64,000 nucleotides of DNA, taken from positions 4,464,001 to 4,528,000 of the forward strand of contig NZ_CP110535.1 of the NCBI RefSeq assembly GCF_026104355.1, given 5' to 3'. The DNA is from Halomonas sp. BDJS001. GTDB taxonomy: Bacteria > Pseudomonadota > Gammaproteobacteria > Pseudomonadales > Halomonadaceae. Every line of letters starts with the position of its first letter. The first letter of the stretch is position 1. The translations under genes and the position numbers were made by a program. Positions 9,452 to 18,789 of this stretch are shown here, one piece after another. A model generated the notes under the pieces. It saw nothing but the letters and a program-made list of their open reading frames with translations, made no database searches and was not told the origin of the DNA.

Positions 9452-10561
9452 ATGGGCCCCTTCCCTCATGACGCACCCAAAGCAACCATAAATGATGCAA
9501 ACCCAGCGGGCACAGATGGCTTCGAGTTCGTTGAATTTGCGCACCCCGAGCCGGAAAAACTCGATGGCTTATTTCGGCAAATGGGTTTCGTTCCCATTGC
9601 AAAACATCGTGACAAATCAATCACCGTTTATCGTCAGGGCGACATCAACTACCTCCTTAACAGTGAGCCTAACTCGCATGCGTCAGTGTTTATTGATGCA
9701 CACGGCCCCTGTGCACCGGCGATGGCTTGGCGAGTAGTTGATGCTCAGCATGCGCTAAAACGCGCCATCGACTTGGGGGCTGAAGAGTACACCGGCAACA
9801 AATCCATCGATGCGCCTGCGGTTGTTGGCATTGGCGGTTCGCTGCTTTACTTTATCGACACTTACGGCGAAAAAGGCAGCTGTTACTCAAACGAGTTTGA
9901 ATGGTTAGATAAGGAAGATCCAACTCCTAAAGGATTTGGTTTTTACTATTTGGATCACCTCACTCATAACGTGATTCGCGGCAACATGGATACATGGTAT
10001 AAGTTTTATCATGACACCTTTAACTTCCGTGAAATACGCTACTTTGACATCTCCGGTAAAGTAACAGGTCTTACCAGCCGCGCATTAACCTCCCCCGATG
10101 GAAAAATCCGTATTCCTATTAATGAAAGTGCCGACGATCACAGCCAGATTGAAGAGTACTTGCGTGAGTATAACGGCGAAGGTATTCAGCATATCGCTAT
10201 TGCGACCGACGATATCTATACCGGTACTGACTTAATTGCTGATGCTGGACTCGAATTTATGCCTGGCCCGCCGAGCATCTATTATGAAAAATCTCTAGAG
10301 CGCGTTAAAGACCACCAGGAACCTCTCGATAAACTGCGTCATCGGGGCATTTTAATTGATGGTGAAGGTGTCGTAGGCGGCGGCGAAACCCGGATTTTGC
10401 TACAGATTTTCTCAAAAACGGTTATTGGCCCCATCTTTTTCGAGTTTATCCAGCGTAAAGGCGATGATGGTTTTGGAGAGGGCAATTTTAAAGCACTTTT
10501 CGAGTCCATCGAAGAGGATCAGATTAATCGCGGCGTGCTGCAAGACACTACTAAAGAGTAA
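9452..10561 (+). CDS. hpd: 4-hydroxyphenylpyruvate dioxygenase
   Basis: This non-heme Fe(II) enzyme converts 4-hydroxyphenylpyruvate to homogentisate and so feeds hmgA. The chosen ATG follows AAAGGAGAG by about 8 bases and gives 369 residues, the normal size; a frame open from 9350 would add 34 unrelated residues. Two vicinal-oxygen-chelate halves are visible. The metal ligands lie in LDHLTHNV (His), GIQHIAIA (His) and the C-terminal GPIFFEFIQRKGDDGFGEGN (Glu). The last stretch is the HPPD signature. The gene is monocistronic and divergent from an Lrp-type regulator. Confidence 0.97.
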   Translation: MGPFPHDAPKATINDANPAGTDGFEFVEFAHPEPEKLDGLFRQMGFVPIAKHRDKSITVYRQGDINYLLNSEPNSHASVFIDAHGPCAPAMAWRVVDAQHALKRAIDLGAEEYTGNKSIDAPAVVGIGGSLLYFIDTYGEKGSCYSNEFEWLDKEDPTPKGFGFYYLDHLTHNVIRGNMDTWYKFYHDTFNFREIRYFDISGKVTGLTSRALTSPDGKIRIPINESADDHSQIEEYLREYNGEGIQHIAIATDDIYTGTDLIADAGLEFMPGPPSIYYEKSLERVKDHQEPLDKLRHRGILIDGEGVVGGGETRILLQIFSKTVIGPIFFEFIQRKGDDGFGEGNFKALFESIEEDQINRGVLQDTTKE

Positions 10562-10570
10562 AAACATAAC

Positions 10571-10675
10571 CTAGGCTTTGTCTGAAAACTGGCTGCGCTC
10601 GACCATACGGCGTTAAAAATCGACTCGTACGCGAGTCCGATCCGCCTTTTCGCCGATTTTTCAAACAAAGCCTAG
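10571..10675. repeat. Large nested inverted repeat behind hpd
   Basis: CTAGGCTTTGT (10571-10581) and ACAAAGCCTAG (10665-10675) are perfect 11-bp arms 83 bases apart. Inside, an imperfect pair with A-rich and T-rich cores (AAAAATCG, CGATTTTT) surrounds a small GACTCG-TACG-CGAGTC hairpin. The whole lies between convergent genes (hpd and a TRAP binding-protein gene). It could act as a two-way terminator, and its size and nesting resemble dispersed palindromic elements. No second copy was seen in this window. Confidence 0.7.
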
Positions 10676-10694
10676 CCCATTAAAAACACCTAGT

Positions 10695-11762
10695 TTAGGC
10701 GTCAGGATCAATCACATCGTCAGCGCTCAGGCCTTCATCGTCGCCTGCGACAACCTGCAATTGTTCGAGAAAGAATGTGCGGGCGGCCTCTCCATCAACA
10801 TCTTTCGCAGCTGCCACTTCAAACCAGTCGTTGGGGAGGCTGGCCGCCAGTTGCATGAAGTTCTCAACCTCTTCAGGAGGCAATTCGATGAAGGTGTTGC
10901 CCTCCTCCTTAGCAAACTCAACGCCACGCACATCGACAGTATCCATCATGAAACCAAACAGGCGGGAAAGCTTTTCGCCTGAGACATCCATGATGGCGTT
11001 ACGGTCTTGCTCGGAAAGCGACTGCCAAGTATCAGGATTGATGACCAGGGAAAAGCTGCCACGATAGAAGCCACCCGGCATTTGTACAGTGTAGGGCAAT
11101 ACCTCGGCCAGTCGAAAACTCTTGAGTCCTTCAAGGGTGAGCATGGCACCGTCGATCACCCCTTGCGTGGCGGCCTCGTATGTCCCACCTGGCGGTAGTG
11201 CGACCCCAGTGAGGCTTAGCGCATTGGAAATATCCGCCATCACGCCGCCACCGATGCGCGCCCTTCTGCCCTGCAAATCGTCAAGGCTTTCGATTGGTTC
11301 AGCAAGAAAGAGCGCCCCAGGGCCATGCACACCCAACCCTAGTACCTCTACACCACGATGCTCACCGGCATCGCTTAGGAATTCTTGATGAGTACGCCAG
11401 TAAGCCACGGAGGCATTTTCCGATGAAAAGTCTTCAAAAGTGGGGAATTCCGGTAGCTTGGTCAGCTCAAAACGTCCTGGCATTAAGCCGTGAAAGAGCC
11501 AGGTGACATCGGCGACGCCATCTGCCACCAACTCCATTTGCGCGTTAGGCGGCCCAAGGTCGTGGGTCACATTGACACTGACACGGCCGTCGGTCGCCTC
11601 TTCAACCCATTTCCCCCAAGTGGGCCAGACGATGGTATTAACGCCGTGGTTAGGGCCCGCCCAGGTACTCACCTGAAGCACGGTATCGGCCGCTGTCGCG
11701 CTTTGAAAAGAGCCCAAGAGCATGAGAGCTGAAAAGGTGGTCAACGTCGCCATTTTTTTCAT
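10695..11762 (-). CDS. TRAP transporter periplasmic binding protein, DctP type
   Basis: This 355-residue DctP-family protein has an N-terminal signal peptide (LLGSFQSATAADT, cleavage probably after ATA). The family binds carboxylates in the periplasm and delivers them to a DctQM membrane pair. The Arg-containing substrate region is recognisable (GRRARIGGGVMADISNAL). An AAGGA motif precedes the ATG. No DctQ or DctM gene adjoins it, so it must use a partner encoded elsewhere or act as a sensor. It lies 77 bases behind the P450 gene on the same strand, so the two are probably co-transcribed and may share a substrate. Confidence 0.9.
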   Translation of the reverse strand: MKKMATLTTFSALMLLGSFQSATAADTVLQVSTWAGPNHGVNTIVWPTWGKWVEEATDGRVSVNVTHDLGPPNAQMELVADGVADVTWLFHGLMPGRFELTKLPEFPTFEDFSSENASVAYWRTHQEFLSDAGEHRGVEVLGLGVHGPGALFLAEPIESLDDLQGRRARIGGGVMADISNALSLTGVALPPGGTYEAATQGVIDGAMLTLEGLKSFRLAEVLPYTVQMPGGFYRGSFSLVINPDTWQSLSEQDRNAIMDVSGEKLSRLFGFMMDTVDVRGVEFAKEEGNTFIELPPEEVENFMQLAASLPNDWFEVAAAKDVDGEAARTFFLEQLQVVAGDDEGLSADDVIDPDA

Positions 11763-11839
11763 TGTGATTATCCTTTTTAATGGTTCATGTACCCGATGGT
11801 GCCAGTGTAAAACAGAGATTCTTTTAAGGGTGTTAACGT

Positions 11840-14191
11840 TTAGAGCGCCAAAGTCAGACGCTTGCCCGCTGCCCGCGAGCAGCAGGCCATCATGCGGTCA
11901 TTAGCGTCGCGCTCAGTACGGCTGAGCACTAGGTCTCGGTGATCGATATGCCCATCGGTCACCGCCACTTCGCAGGTTCCACACAGGCCTTCGCAGCAGT
12001 CACTAGGCACATCCACCCCCGCCGCAGTTAGCGCCTCAAGCAGGGTCTGGTGGTTACCGACCTGCAGCGTCAGGTCGGAGTCCGCAAGCACTACTTCGAA
12101 AGCGTGCTCGTTCTCAGGATCGAGGATGTTGGAGCGAGCGGTGAAGTGCTCAACGTGCAAGGTACCCTCGGGCCACTTCTCCGCCAGTGACCCAAGCGCC
12201 TCCAGCAGTCGCTCAGGGCCGCAGGCGTAGACCTGTTCACCCTCGGCTAGGCTGCTAAGTGCACTCGGTAGATCAAGGCGACACCCTTCATCACCGGCAT
12301 GGAGGGTTAGCGCGGCGCTATGGTCACGTTCAACTCTCTCCAAAAAGGCCATGGTTCGCCGCCCAGCGCCGCAGTAGTGGAGTACATAGGGCTTGCCGAG
12401 AGCCTTGAGTCGATCCGCCATGGCAATAATCGGCGTGATGCCAATACCACCGGCAATCAGGGTATAGCGCGTTGCCGCCTCGTCCAGGTGGAAATGGTTC
12501 TTGGGGCCAGCGATATGCAATACATCTCCCGGCTTGACCGTGTCGTGAAAGTACACCGAGCCGCCGCGCCCCTCGAGCTCTCGTAGGATAGCGATGGAGA
12601 GACGGTTACGGTCATCGCGCGTCCCGCACAGTGAGTAGTAGCGGCGCCACTTATCTGAGACCAACTCGATATGCGAACCCGGAGTCCAGTCAGGTAACTC
12701 ACGCCCATGGGGATCTACCAGACCAACACGAATCACCGCCTCAGCTTCACGTTTCACCTCGTCGACCACGACCCGACGCAAGATATCCTCTTTGATAGGT
12801 GCGCCAATATGGAAAAGCGTAGGGTTCTCCAGTACAGCGCGGTTGCGTCGTTCAGGATTCTGCGCCGGCTCCCACTCCACCCATAGAGACGTGGGCCCGC
12901 GGAAAGAGGTGTTGGGCAGGTACTCGAACGATTGATCCTCGACCAGCTCTATATGGGGTAACCGACGGACAAATTCATCAAGAATGATGCGCATCTCCAT
13001 GCGGGCGATATTTTTCCCCATGCACTGGTGCGCACCGTAGCCGAAAGTGAAGTGCTCCGCTGCGTTATGGCGGTAGATATCGAACTCGTCAGGATTTTCA
13101 AAGTGTCTCGGATCGCGGTTGGCCGACGCCTGCACGATTAACAGCTTCCCCCCCTTTGGAATCTTCTTGTCCCCGACCAGGGTGTCTTCGGTCGCGATAC
13201 GTCGCCAGGCCACGACCGAACCGGCGGCGCGCAGGCACTCCTCGATAGCACTGGGAATCAAAGCAGGGTTCTCGCAAATGTCATTCCATGACTCCCGGTT
13301 TGATAACAGAGTACGAAAGGCATTAGTGGTGGCGAACGCGGTGGTCTCATGGGCAGCCACCAGAATGGCCATCATCATCGAGCGCAAATAGCTCTCCGGC
13401 ACAATGTCAGGATGCCTGTTGTGCATGCGGATCGAATCGTACATCCATCCCTCGCCGCTGGGATCGGCACACATGCGGTCGAGGATAGTTTGTGCGGTTT
13501 TCCAGAACTGGCCCACATCCTCGGCAATCTGCAGTTGCTGCTCTGGGGAGGGTCGGCCCCAGGTATTCAACGTGTGGGCAACCGAGAACTTGCGAAGCTC
13601 CTTGGCATCCTCATTGGGCACACCCAGGAAGCGCAGTGCGACGGTCATGGGAATTTCCCGAAACATCTCGCCCACCAGATCCGCACGCCCCTTGTCGATG
13701 AAGCGATCCATATAGTCACGCACCAACTCACGTACCCACGCTTCGTGCTTTACAAGGTTCTCGGGCAGGAAGGCCTCCATCAGTAGGCGACGGCGTTCCA
13801 TGTGATCCGGCTCATCCTCATTGACCATGGTACGACGCATTGCGAAACCGTAGCCCTCGAGAATTTTCATCGCCTCGGGCGGTGCGGGGGTTAGTTTCTC
13901 CAACGCGATAGAGGGCGAGAAGGTGACGTTGTCACGGAAAACCGCCTTCACATCTTCATAGCGGCTCACGACCCAGTAGTCGAGTTTAGGGCTATAGAAA
14001 ACCGGCTCCTGTTCGCGGAACCAGCGCAGTGCCTCAGCGGGGTCAAGCTGATAAGGCGCATCGAAGGGATCGAATTCGGCGGCTTCAGGGGAGACAGGGC
14101 AGCCGGTAGGCGATAGTGACACGGACGCCTGTGGTGGTTGAAAAGGGCACTCGCCCGATGCGCTACCGGAACGGTGAGACACTGATGCCAT
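11840..14191 (-). CDS. Self-sufficient cytochrome P450 (CYP116B type): P450-FMN reductase-ferredoxin fusion
   Basis: This 783-residue single-chain monooxygenase joins a P450 heme domain to a phthalate-dioxygenase-reductase-like module. Visible landmarks are the I-helix AHETT at residues 280-284, ExxR at 318-321 and the heme loop FGYGAHQCMG with Cys390. The reductase follows with the flavin motif RRYYSLCG and the nucleotide motif GGIGITPIIAM, and the C-terminus is a 2Fe-2S ferredoxin (CEGLCGTCEV). Electrons flow from NAD(P)H through FMN and 2Fe-2S to heme. Family members hydroxylate or dealkylate varied small aromatics and fatty acids. The gene is divergent from an IclR regulator and followed by a TRAP binding protein. 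The natural substrate cannot be read from the sequence. Confidence 0.95.
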   Translation of the reverse strand: MASVSHRSGSASGECPFQPPQASVSLSPTGCPVSPEAAEFDPFDAPYQLDPAEALRWFREQEPVFYSPKLDYWVVSRYEDVKAVFRDNVTFSPSIALEKLTPAPPEAMKILEGYGFAMRRTMVNEDEPDHMERRRLLMEAFLPENLVKHEAWVRELVRDYMDRFIDKGRADLVGEMFREIPMTVALRFLGVPNEDAKELRKFSVAHTLNTWGRPSPEQQLQIAEDVGQFWKTAQTILDRMCADPSGEGWMYDSIRMHNRHPDIVPESYLRSMMMAILVAAHETTAFATTNAFRTLLSNRESWNDICENPALIPSAIEECLRAAGSVVAWRRIATEDTLVGDKKIPKGGKLLIVQASANRDPRHFENPDEFDIYRHNAAEHFTFGYGAHQCMGKNIARMEMRIILDEFVRRLPHIELVEDQSFEYLPNTSFRGPTSLWVEWEPAQNPERRNRAVLENPTLFHIGAPIKEDILRRVVVDEVKREAEAVIRVGLVDPHGRELPDWTPGSHIELVSDKWRRYYSLCGTRDDRNRLSIAILRELEGRGGSVYFHDTVKPGDVLHIAGPKNHFHLDEAATRYTLIAGGIGITPIIAMADRLKALGKPYVLHYCGAGRRTMAFLERVERDHSAALTLHAGDEGCRLDLPSALSSLAEGEQVYACGPERLLEALGSLAEKWPEGTLHVEHFTARSNILDPENEHAFEVVLADSDLTLQVGNHQTLLEALTAAGVDVPSDCCEGLCGTCEVAVTDGHIDHRDLVLSRTERDANDRMMACCSRAAGKRLTLAL

Positions 14192-14393
14192 GAAGGGCTC
14201 CGTAAAATTAAGTGGCTCGTGCTTGTTTTACTTTTATCGAACACTTAGTTTCTTTTAATGCACAATGAAGGTAGGCAGTTTCTGTCGGCGAGTCAACTCC
14301 TCGGCGTAGCTGCGTTAGTCTGTATCGCTTGGCTAACTATTGAGTCCAGTTATCGAGCCCACTTAACGAATCACAGTACCGAGGTGCCTCTCT

Positions 14394-15074
14394 ATGGCTA
14401 ACAACACGTTGCAAACGCTTGATCGCGGACTCAAGGCACTGGAAATTGTCTCCGAGCATAGCGATGGCATTTCTATTGCCGACCTGGCTGAACGCCTCGA
14501 TATTCATCGAGCCATTGCCTACCGCATCGTCACCACCCTGGCCAGCCATGGGCTGATTACGCGCACCCCCGAAGGCCCCATTCGCCTGGGTGCTGGTACG
14601 GCACTGCTTGCGTCCCGCTTTGAACCTCATCTACGCGCTATTGCCCAGCCACTCTTGCAGGCACTCGCCAGAGCCACGCGCGCTACCGCTTTTATCTCTG
14701 TCGCTCAGGGGGAGGAGTGCGTTGTGTTAATGGTGGCAGAATCAGGAGAAATGCCTCTGCAAATCGGCTACCGGGTGGGTAGTCGCCATCCGTTGACGTT
14801 GGGCGCTGCCGGTATTGCCATCCTTGCCGAACGGCCCCCTCACCCGGAGGAAGGTGAGGCGATTAAGCAGGCACGGCTCGACGGCTACAGCCTGACTCAT
14901 GGACAGCTACAACGCGGGGCAGTAGGCGTGGCCAGCGCTATCTCGTCCACGTCGTTTCGCCCCACCATTGAGGCCTGTGTGGGCGTGGTGGCCATGGAGG
15001 ATCTAGATAAAGAGACCGCTATCACGGAAGTAAAAACGACTGCGCAGCGAATTGCTGAGCTGATCGCTCGATAA
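14394..15074 (+). CDS. IclR family transcriptional regulator
   Basis: This 226-residue protein has an N-terminal winged HTH (LQTLDRGLKALEIVSEHSDG, then DIHRAIAYRIVTTLASHGLI) and a C-terminal IclR effector domain with the GYRVGSRHPLTLGAAG segment. It is somewhat shorter than the usual 250 residues. GAGGTG lies before the ATG. It is divergent from the P450 gene across about 200 bases, so it most likely controls the P450/TRAP pair and itself. Confidence 0.9.
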   Translation: MANNTLQTLDRGLKALEIVSEHSDGISIADLAERLDIHRAIAYRIVTTLASHGLITRTPEGPIRLGAGTALLASRFEPHLRAIAQPLLQALARATRATAFISVAQGEECVVLMVAESGEMPLQIGYRVGSRHPLTLGAAGIAILAERPPHPEEGEAIKQARLDGYSLTHGQLQRGAVGVASAISSTSFRPTIEACVGVVAMEDLDKETAITEVKTTAQRIAELIAR

Positions 15075-15115
15075 CCTGGATTAATAAGGCCTTTGAGGTG
15101 CCTCTCAGTACTCCA

Positions 15116-15230
15116 GCGGATTCTAAATGGCCATTACCAGGCAAACGAATACCTGCGTGAAATAAGCGTAGCCAGCGAGCTTAACGTCAGTACTCCTACC
15201 GATCGGCTTCGCCGCACTAGGGCTACAATG
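15116..15230 (+). pseudogene. Relic of a GntR/FCD regulator gene (HTH fragment)
   Basis: Bases 15116-15190 match 63506-63580, inside the HTH of the GntR gene at the right end of the window, at 67 of 75 positions. Translated, it reads RILNGHYQANEYLRE and then SVASELNVS, the same as the intact gene apart from one residue (Ile for Thr) between the two stretches. Beyond 15190 the match decays with small deletions (TPTDRLRR in place of the next HTH helix). No start or downstream domain remains. This is a decayed fragment of a paralogue about 48 kb away. The rest of 15075-15416 shows nothing else I can assign, apart from a short CCGCTT/AAGCGG hairpin near 15330. Confidence 0.75.
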
Positions 15231-15416
15231 CCTCATTGACGATTTCCGTGCCGCTCAGCGTCTTCGTCGTAACAACCATGAGAGAGCAACCCCTCATGGC
15301 TAATTTAGTCATAAGTTGATTCGCGGCCGCTTGATAAGCGGTAAGGTGACACCTGGTAGAGGCCTACAGACGATATTATGTCGGTTGGCGTGCGGGTGCT
15401 GCCTCTGGAGAGAAGA

Positions 15417-16526
15417 TTATTGGTCAAGGCGATTGCGCTCCAGGGCGTTACGATAGACCGCCAATAAGCGATAGAAACCATGCACGAACTTGCCATAGGG
15501 CATGGTGATGAAAAGTGCCATAACCACGCCTAAATGCACCACCAGCATCACCCCCATGGCGGAGGTCTCGCGTAGCAGCATTAACGACAGGCCGGTTAAG
15601 CCGGTCAGCCACAGCAGCACGATGAACGCCACATCCATTCCCATCTGACGCACATCAGCCGTCTCCTTGTCACGCACCAGCTTGAGGTACAGCAGCCCCG
15701 CCGGGCCTATCAACAGGCCAATACCGCCCAAGGTGCCGAACAGTTTGGGAAGGCTGATAAAATTGTAGGGCGCCTGCCAGCCAAACAGGTAGTGGTAGAG
15801 GGTGCCGGTCACGGTCGCGGCGAAGCACAGCATGAACCCGTAAAAGGTAAAGTGGTGAAAGCGCCGCCGCCAGTGTGAATGATAGGCATCTGGGTAAGTG
15901 CAGCCTGCCCCCTCCTGACCGTGAAGATGCTTGAGTGAGAACGTCTCTTTGAGTGCCTGCTGCCAGCTTTCGGCATCGCCAAGCCCAGAGACCCCCTCGC
16001 CGCTTTCGCGCCAAAAGCGCACCATCCCCATGATCAAGACAAGTAGCGCAAACAACGACACCGAACCAAAGGTGACCACCAGGGTGTTATGTGGCAATAG
16101 CGCGTAGAAGTCGCCACTATGCTGGGTGGTGACCAGTGCCGCCAGATCCCCATTTAGCGCAATGGCAATCAGCAGGATGAGCGTCAACCCTACCGCCAGT
16201 GCCAGGGCGGCAAGCAAGCCGCTGCGGTCAAACAGACGGGCCAGCGGCTGTGGCCAGGCATACTGGCGATAGGACTCTACACGCAGCTTGGCCATTGACT
16301 GCGGTACGTTGACGGCAAACTCATGGGGCGGCGCGTACTGGCAAGCGTAGTAACACTCACCGCAGTTGTGGCATAGGTTGGCCAGATACTTGAGATCCTC
16401 GGGAGTAAACGTACGGCGCCGCTCCATGGCCGGAAATACCGGACAGAACCCTTCACAATACCGGCAGGCATTGCAGATCGTCATGTTGTTACGGGTTTCT
16501 TCGATGATTGCATCAATCTTTTGCAT
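15417..16526 (-). CDS. tcuB: Tricarballylate utilisation protein TcuB-like (Fe-S and heme membrane electron carrier)
   Basis: The start at 16526 (MQKIDAIIEE) has GAGGCAGG upstream and gives 369 residues; an earlier ATG at 16559 overlaps tcuA more. The N-terminus carries two 4Fe-4S type cysteine clusters (CNACRYCEGFCPVF and CHNCGECYYACQY). Several membrane helices with His residues follow, as in TcuB/CitB, which is thought to re-oxidise the flavin of TcuA and pass electrons to the quinone pool. Its start lies inside the end of tcuA (14-base overlap), so the two are coupled. No TcuC transporter adjoins; the TRAP systems may serve instead. Confidence 0.88.
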   Translation of the reverse strand: MQKIDAIIEETRNNMTICNACRYCEGFCPVFPAMERRRTFTPEDLKYLANLCHNCGECYYACQYAPPHEFAVNVPQSMAKLRVESYRQYAWPQPLARLFDRSGLLAALALAVGLTLILLIAIALNGDLAALVTTQHSGDFYALLPHNTLVVTFGSVSLFALLVLIMGMVRFWRESGEGVSGLGDAESWQQALKETFSLKHLHGQEGAGCTYPDAYHSHWRRRFHHFTFYGFMLCFAATVTGTLYHYLFGWQAPYNFISLPKLFGTLGGIGLLIGPAGLLYLKLVRDKETADVRQMGMDVAFIVLLWLTGLTGLSLMLLRETSAMGVMLVVHLGVVMALFITMPYGKFVHGFYRLLAVYRNALERNRLDQ

Positions 16527-17937
16527 AATTGCCTGCCTCTGTGCCTGCAATGCGACCAAATACGGTGCCGATGGTCATCCCGAAGCCAGCAACATAACCC
16601 TGGCCTAAAATATTACCGGCCATGATCTCACCAGCTAGGAAAACGTTGTCCGCCAACTCGCCGTTAGCCATGTACATACGCGCTTTGTCATCGACTTTGG
16701 CGCCTAAGTACGTGAAGGTAATGCCAGTACGCAGTGGATAACCGTAGAAAGGAGGCTCGTCGATACGCTGCGCCCAGTGGGTCTTTTCGGGTGTCACCCC
16801 TTGCGTATGGCAATCGTCGAGCACGCTGTGATCGAAGTTGCCAGGCTGCACGCCCGCATTGAACTCCGCGACCGTTTTGAGTACGGCATCCACCGGCAGG
16901 TCGAGCTTGAGCGCCAACGCCTCGAGCGTATCGGCCTGCTCGGGTGGAAACACTGACGGCATAAAGCGCCCCTGCGCCTTGGCGTCGGTAATCGAATAGC
17001 CCACCTGCCCCGGCTGCTTGGCGATCAGCCGGCCCCAGATGGCGTAGCGCTTGGGCCAGAAGTCTTCGCCTTCGTCATAGAAGCGCAGACCATCGCGGTT
17101 AACCACAATCCCCAGGGATACACAGTCGACACGGGTGACGATACCGCCATCGTACTTCGGCGCGCGTGCATCGATAGCGACCGCGTGCCCCTGCATCGGA
17201 TCCCCGACCACCATGGCGTGGTTATCGATCAGGCTGCGCAACATCTTGCCTTGGTTGAAACGGGTACCACGGATCAGGAAGTTACGCGAGACCTCGCCCC
17301 ACGCTTCCTCCAGCCAGGCTTGGTTGGACTCGAAGCCACCTGAGGCAATCACCACTGACTTAGCACTCACCTTGCGGGGTGAGCCGTTGTAAGTGACCAA
17401 CGCATGGTCGAAGCGGTTGCCATCGAAGACGAGTTGTTCGGCTTCGGCCTCGTAGAGGATGGTCACCCCAAGTCGCTCAGCGGCTTGGTAGTAGGTATTG
17501 ACCAGCGCTTTGCCGCCGCCCAGGAAGAAGGCGTTGGTTCGCCCCAGGTGCAGCGTGCCACCCAACGATGGTTGAAAGCGCACACCGTAGCTTTTCATCC
17601 AGTCGGTACAGGTTTCCGAGGCTCGAATCACGTGCTTCGCCAACGCTTCGTTGGTGATGCCGCCGGTCACACGCCAAACGTCATCGAAGAACTCATCCTC
17701 AAGGTAGGCGTCACTCAGCACATCGGTGGGCTCACAATGCATGCAACGCAAGTTACGGGTGTGAATACTGTTTCCACCGCGCCATTGACGTGGAGCACTC
17801 TCCAGTAACAGCACGCTGGCACCCTGCTCACGTGCCGATAAAGCGGCACACAGCGCTGCGTTACCGCCGCCAATCACCAGCACGTCATGGCCAGTCAGAT
17901 CGGCCTCACTGAGCCGCTCTCCAGTCGATGACAACAT
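16513..17937 (-). CDS. tcuA: FAD-dependent tricarballylate dehydrogenase TcuA-like
   Basis: This 474-residue flavoprotein belongs to the fumarate-reductase/succinate-dehydrogenase flavoprotein family. The dinucleotide motif (DVLVIGGGNAALCAALSARE) is near residue 20, followed by the GGNSIHTRNLRC substrate region. The C-terminal FAD signature (NVFLAGEIMAGNILGQGYVAGFG) is intact. TcuA oxidises tricarballylate to cis-aconitate; related proteins act on other polycarboxylates, so the substrate remains open. It is divergent from a GntR gene whose upstream region holds a candidate operator. Confidence 0.88.
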   Translation of the reverse strand: MLSSTGERLSEADLTGHDVLVIGGGNAALCAALSAREQGASVLLLESAPRQWRGGNSIHTRNLRCMHCEPTDVLSDAYLEDEFFDDVWRVTGGITNEALAKHVIRASETCTDWMKSYGVRFQPSLGGTLHLGRTNAFFLGGGKALVNTYYQAAERLGVTILYEAEAEQLVFDGNRFDHALVTYNGSPRKVSAKSVVIASGGFESNQAWLEEAWGEVSRNFLIRGTRFNQGKMLRSLIDNHAMVVGDPMQGHAVAIDARAPKYDGGIVTRVDCVSLGIVVNRDGLRFYDEGEDFWPKRYAIWGRLIAKQPGQVGYSITDAKAQGRFMPSVFPPEQADTLEALALKLDLPVDAVLKTVAEFNAGVQPGNFDHSVLDDCHTQGVTPEKTHWAQRIDEPPFYGYPLRTGITFTYLGAKVDDKARMYMANGELADNVFLAGEIMAGNILGQGYVAGFGMTIGTVFGRIAGTEAGNYAKD

Positions 17938-18005
17938 TGGAACTCCCTCATGATGACTAACAAGAAGAGATGGTGACGCTGAAAACGCTCACCAAATTCT
18001 AATAA

Positions 18006-18031
18006 ATACAAATGTATCCAACAGTGTTCAA
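18006..18031. promoter_or_regulatory. Candidate GntR operator between tcuA and gntR
   Basis: GTATCCAACAGTGTTCAA (18014-18031) reads on the other strand as TTGAACAC TG TTGGATAC, two direct copies of TTGRAYAC ten bases apart. Nearly the same element lies before the TAXI-TRAP operon (24254-24271) and before the DctQMP operon (29256-29273). A short inverted repeat, ATACA-AA-TGTAT (18006-18017), overlaps it. It is probably the binding site of the adjacent GntR protein. Confidence 0.6.
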
Positions 18032-18098
18032 AATGACAAGTATTGTTCATTGTCATATCATGGCCATTCGTCTAACCCGCAACGTGAGGCTGGTCGCC

Positions 18099-18788
18099 AT
18101 GACTGAATCCAAACCACGCAAGCACGCCACCCAGGCAGCCAATCAGCGCGGCGAACCGCGCAGCGAGCAGGCCTACAGCTACATCATCGACGCTATTAAG
18201 GAAGGCACCCTGCCGCCTGGGACAAGGATTCGTGAAGTCGACTTATCGGAGCGCATAGGCTTAAGTCGTACGCCTGTACGCGAAGCGCTTAATCGTTTAC
18301 AGCTTGAAGGGTTGGTCGCTAATGACCCGATCCGCGGCACCATCATCACCGAACTCGACCACAGCATGATTAGCGAGCTATATGCTATGCGCGAGATGCT
18401 CGAGGGAACGGCGGCGGGCTTTGCCGCACAACACGCCTCAGAGGTTGAAATCGCTTTTCTGCGCGAAATTAGCGATCGCGATGCACGGTTAAAGGAGACT
18501 CATGATCTCGTTAAGAACAATAAACTGTTCCATAGCACCCTCTACCGCTGCGCTCACAACCGCTATCTGCTTAAAATGCTGAACTCACTACACGAATCCA
18601 TGATGTTGCTCGGGCCTAGCACGTTAGCTAAACCAAGCCGTGCCAAAGCCGCGCGTAGTGAGCACGAAGCCATCATTAACGCCCTTGAAGCACGTGATCC
18701 AGAAGCCGCAGAAAAAGTGGCACGGAGCCATATCCGTGAGGCTTACAAGATCCGCCTAGAGGCCTTTTTTGAGCATGATGGCGACTGA
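18099..18788 (+). CDS. GntR family regulator, FCD (FadR) subfamily
   Basis: The ATG at 18099 (MTESKPRKH) gives 229 residues, a usual length, and has GAGG about ten bases upstream. Starts at 18012 or 18060 would add residues translated from the operator region. The N-terminal winged HTH (residues about 25-85) includes GTLPPGTRIREVDLSERIGL and SRTPVREALNRL. The FCD ligand domain follows, with the metal-type residues in SELYAMREMLEG and the HxxF/HR segments. It is divergent from tcuA and followed 1 base later by the convergent aldehyde dehydrogenase gene. The shared operators suggest that it controls tcuAB, itself and two TRAP operons. Confidence 0.92.
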   Translation: MTESKPRKHATQAANQRGEPRSEQAYSYIIDAIKEGTLPPGTRIREVDLSERIGLSRTPVREALNRLQLEGLVANDPIRGTIITELDHSMISELYAMREMLEGTAAGFAAQHASEVEIAFLREISDRDARLKETHDLVKNNKLFHSTLYRCAHNRYLLKMLNSLHESMMLLGPSTLAKPSRAKAARSEHEAIINALEARDPEAAEKVARSHIREAYKIRLEAFFEHDGD

Positions 18789-18789
18789 A

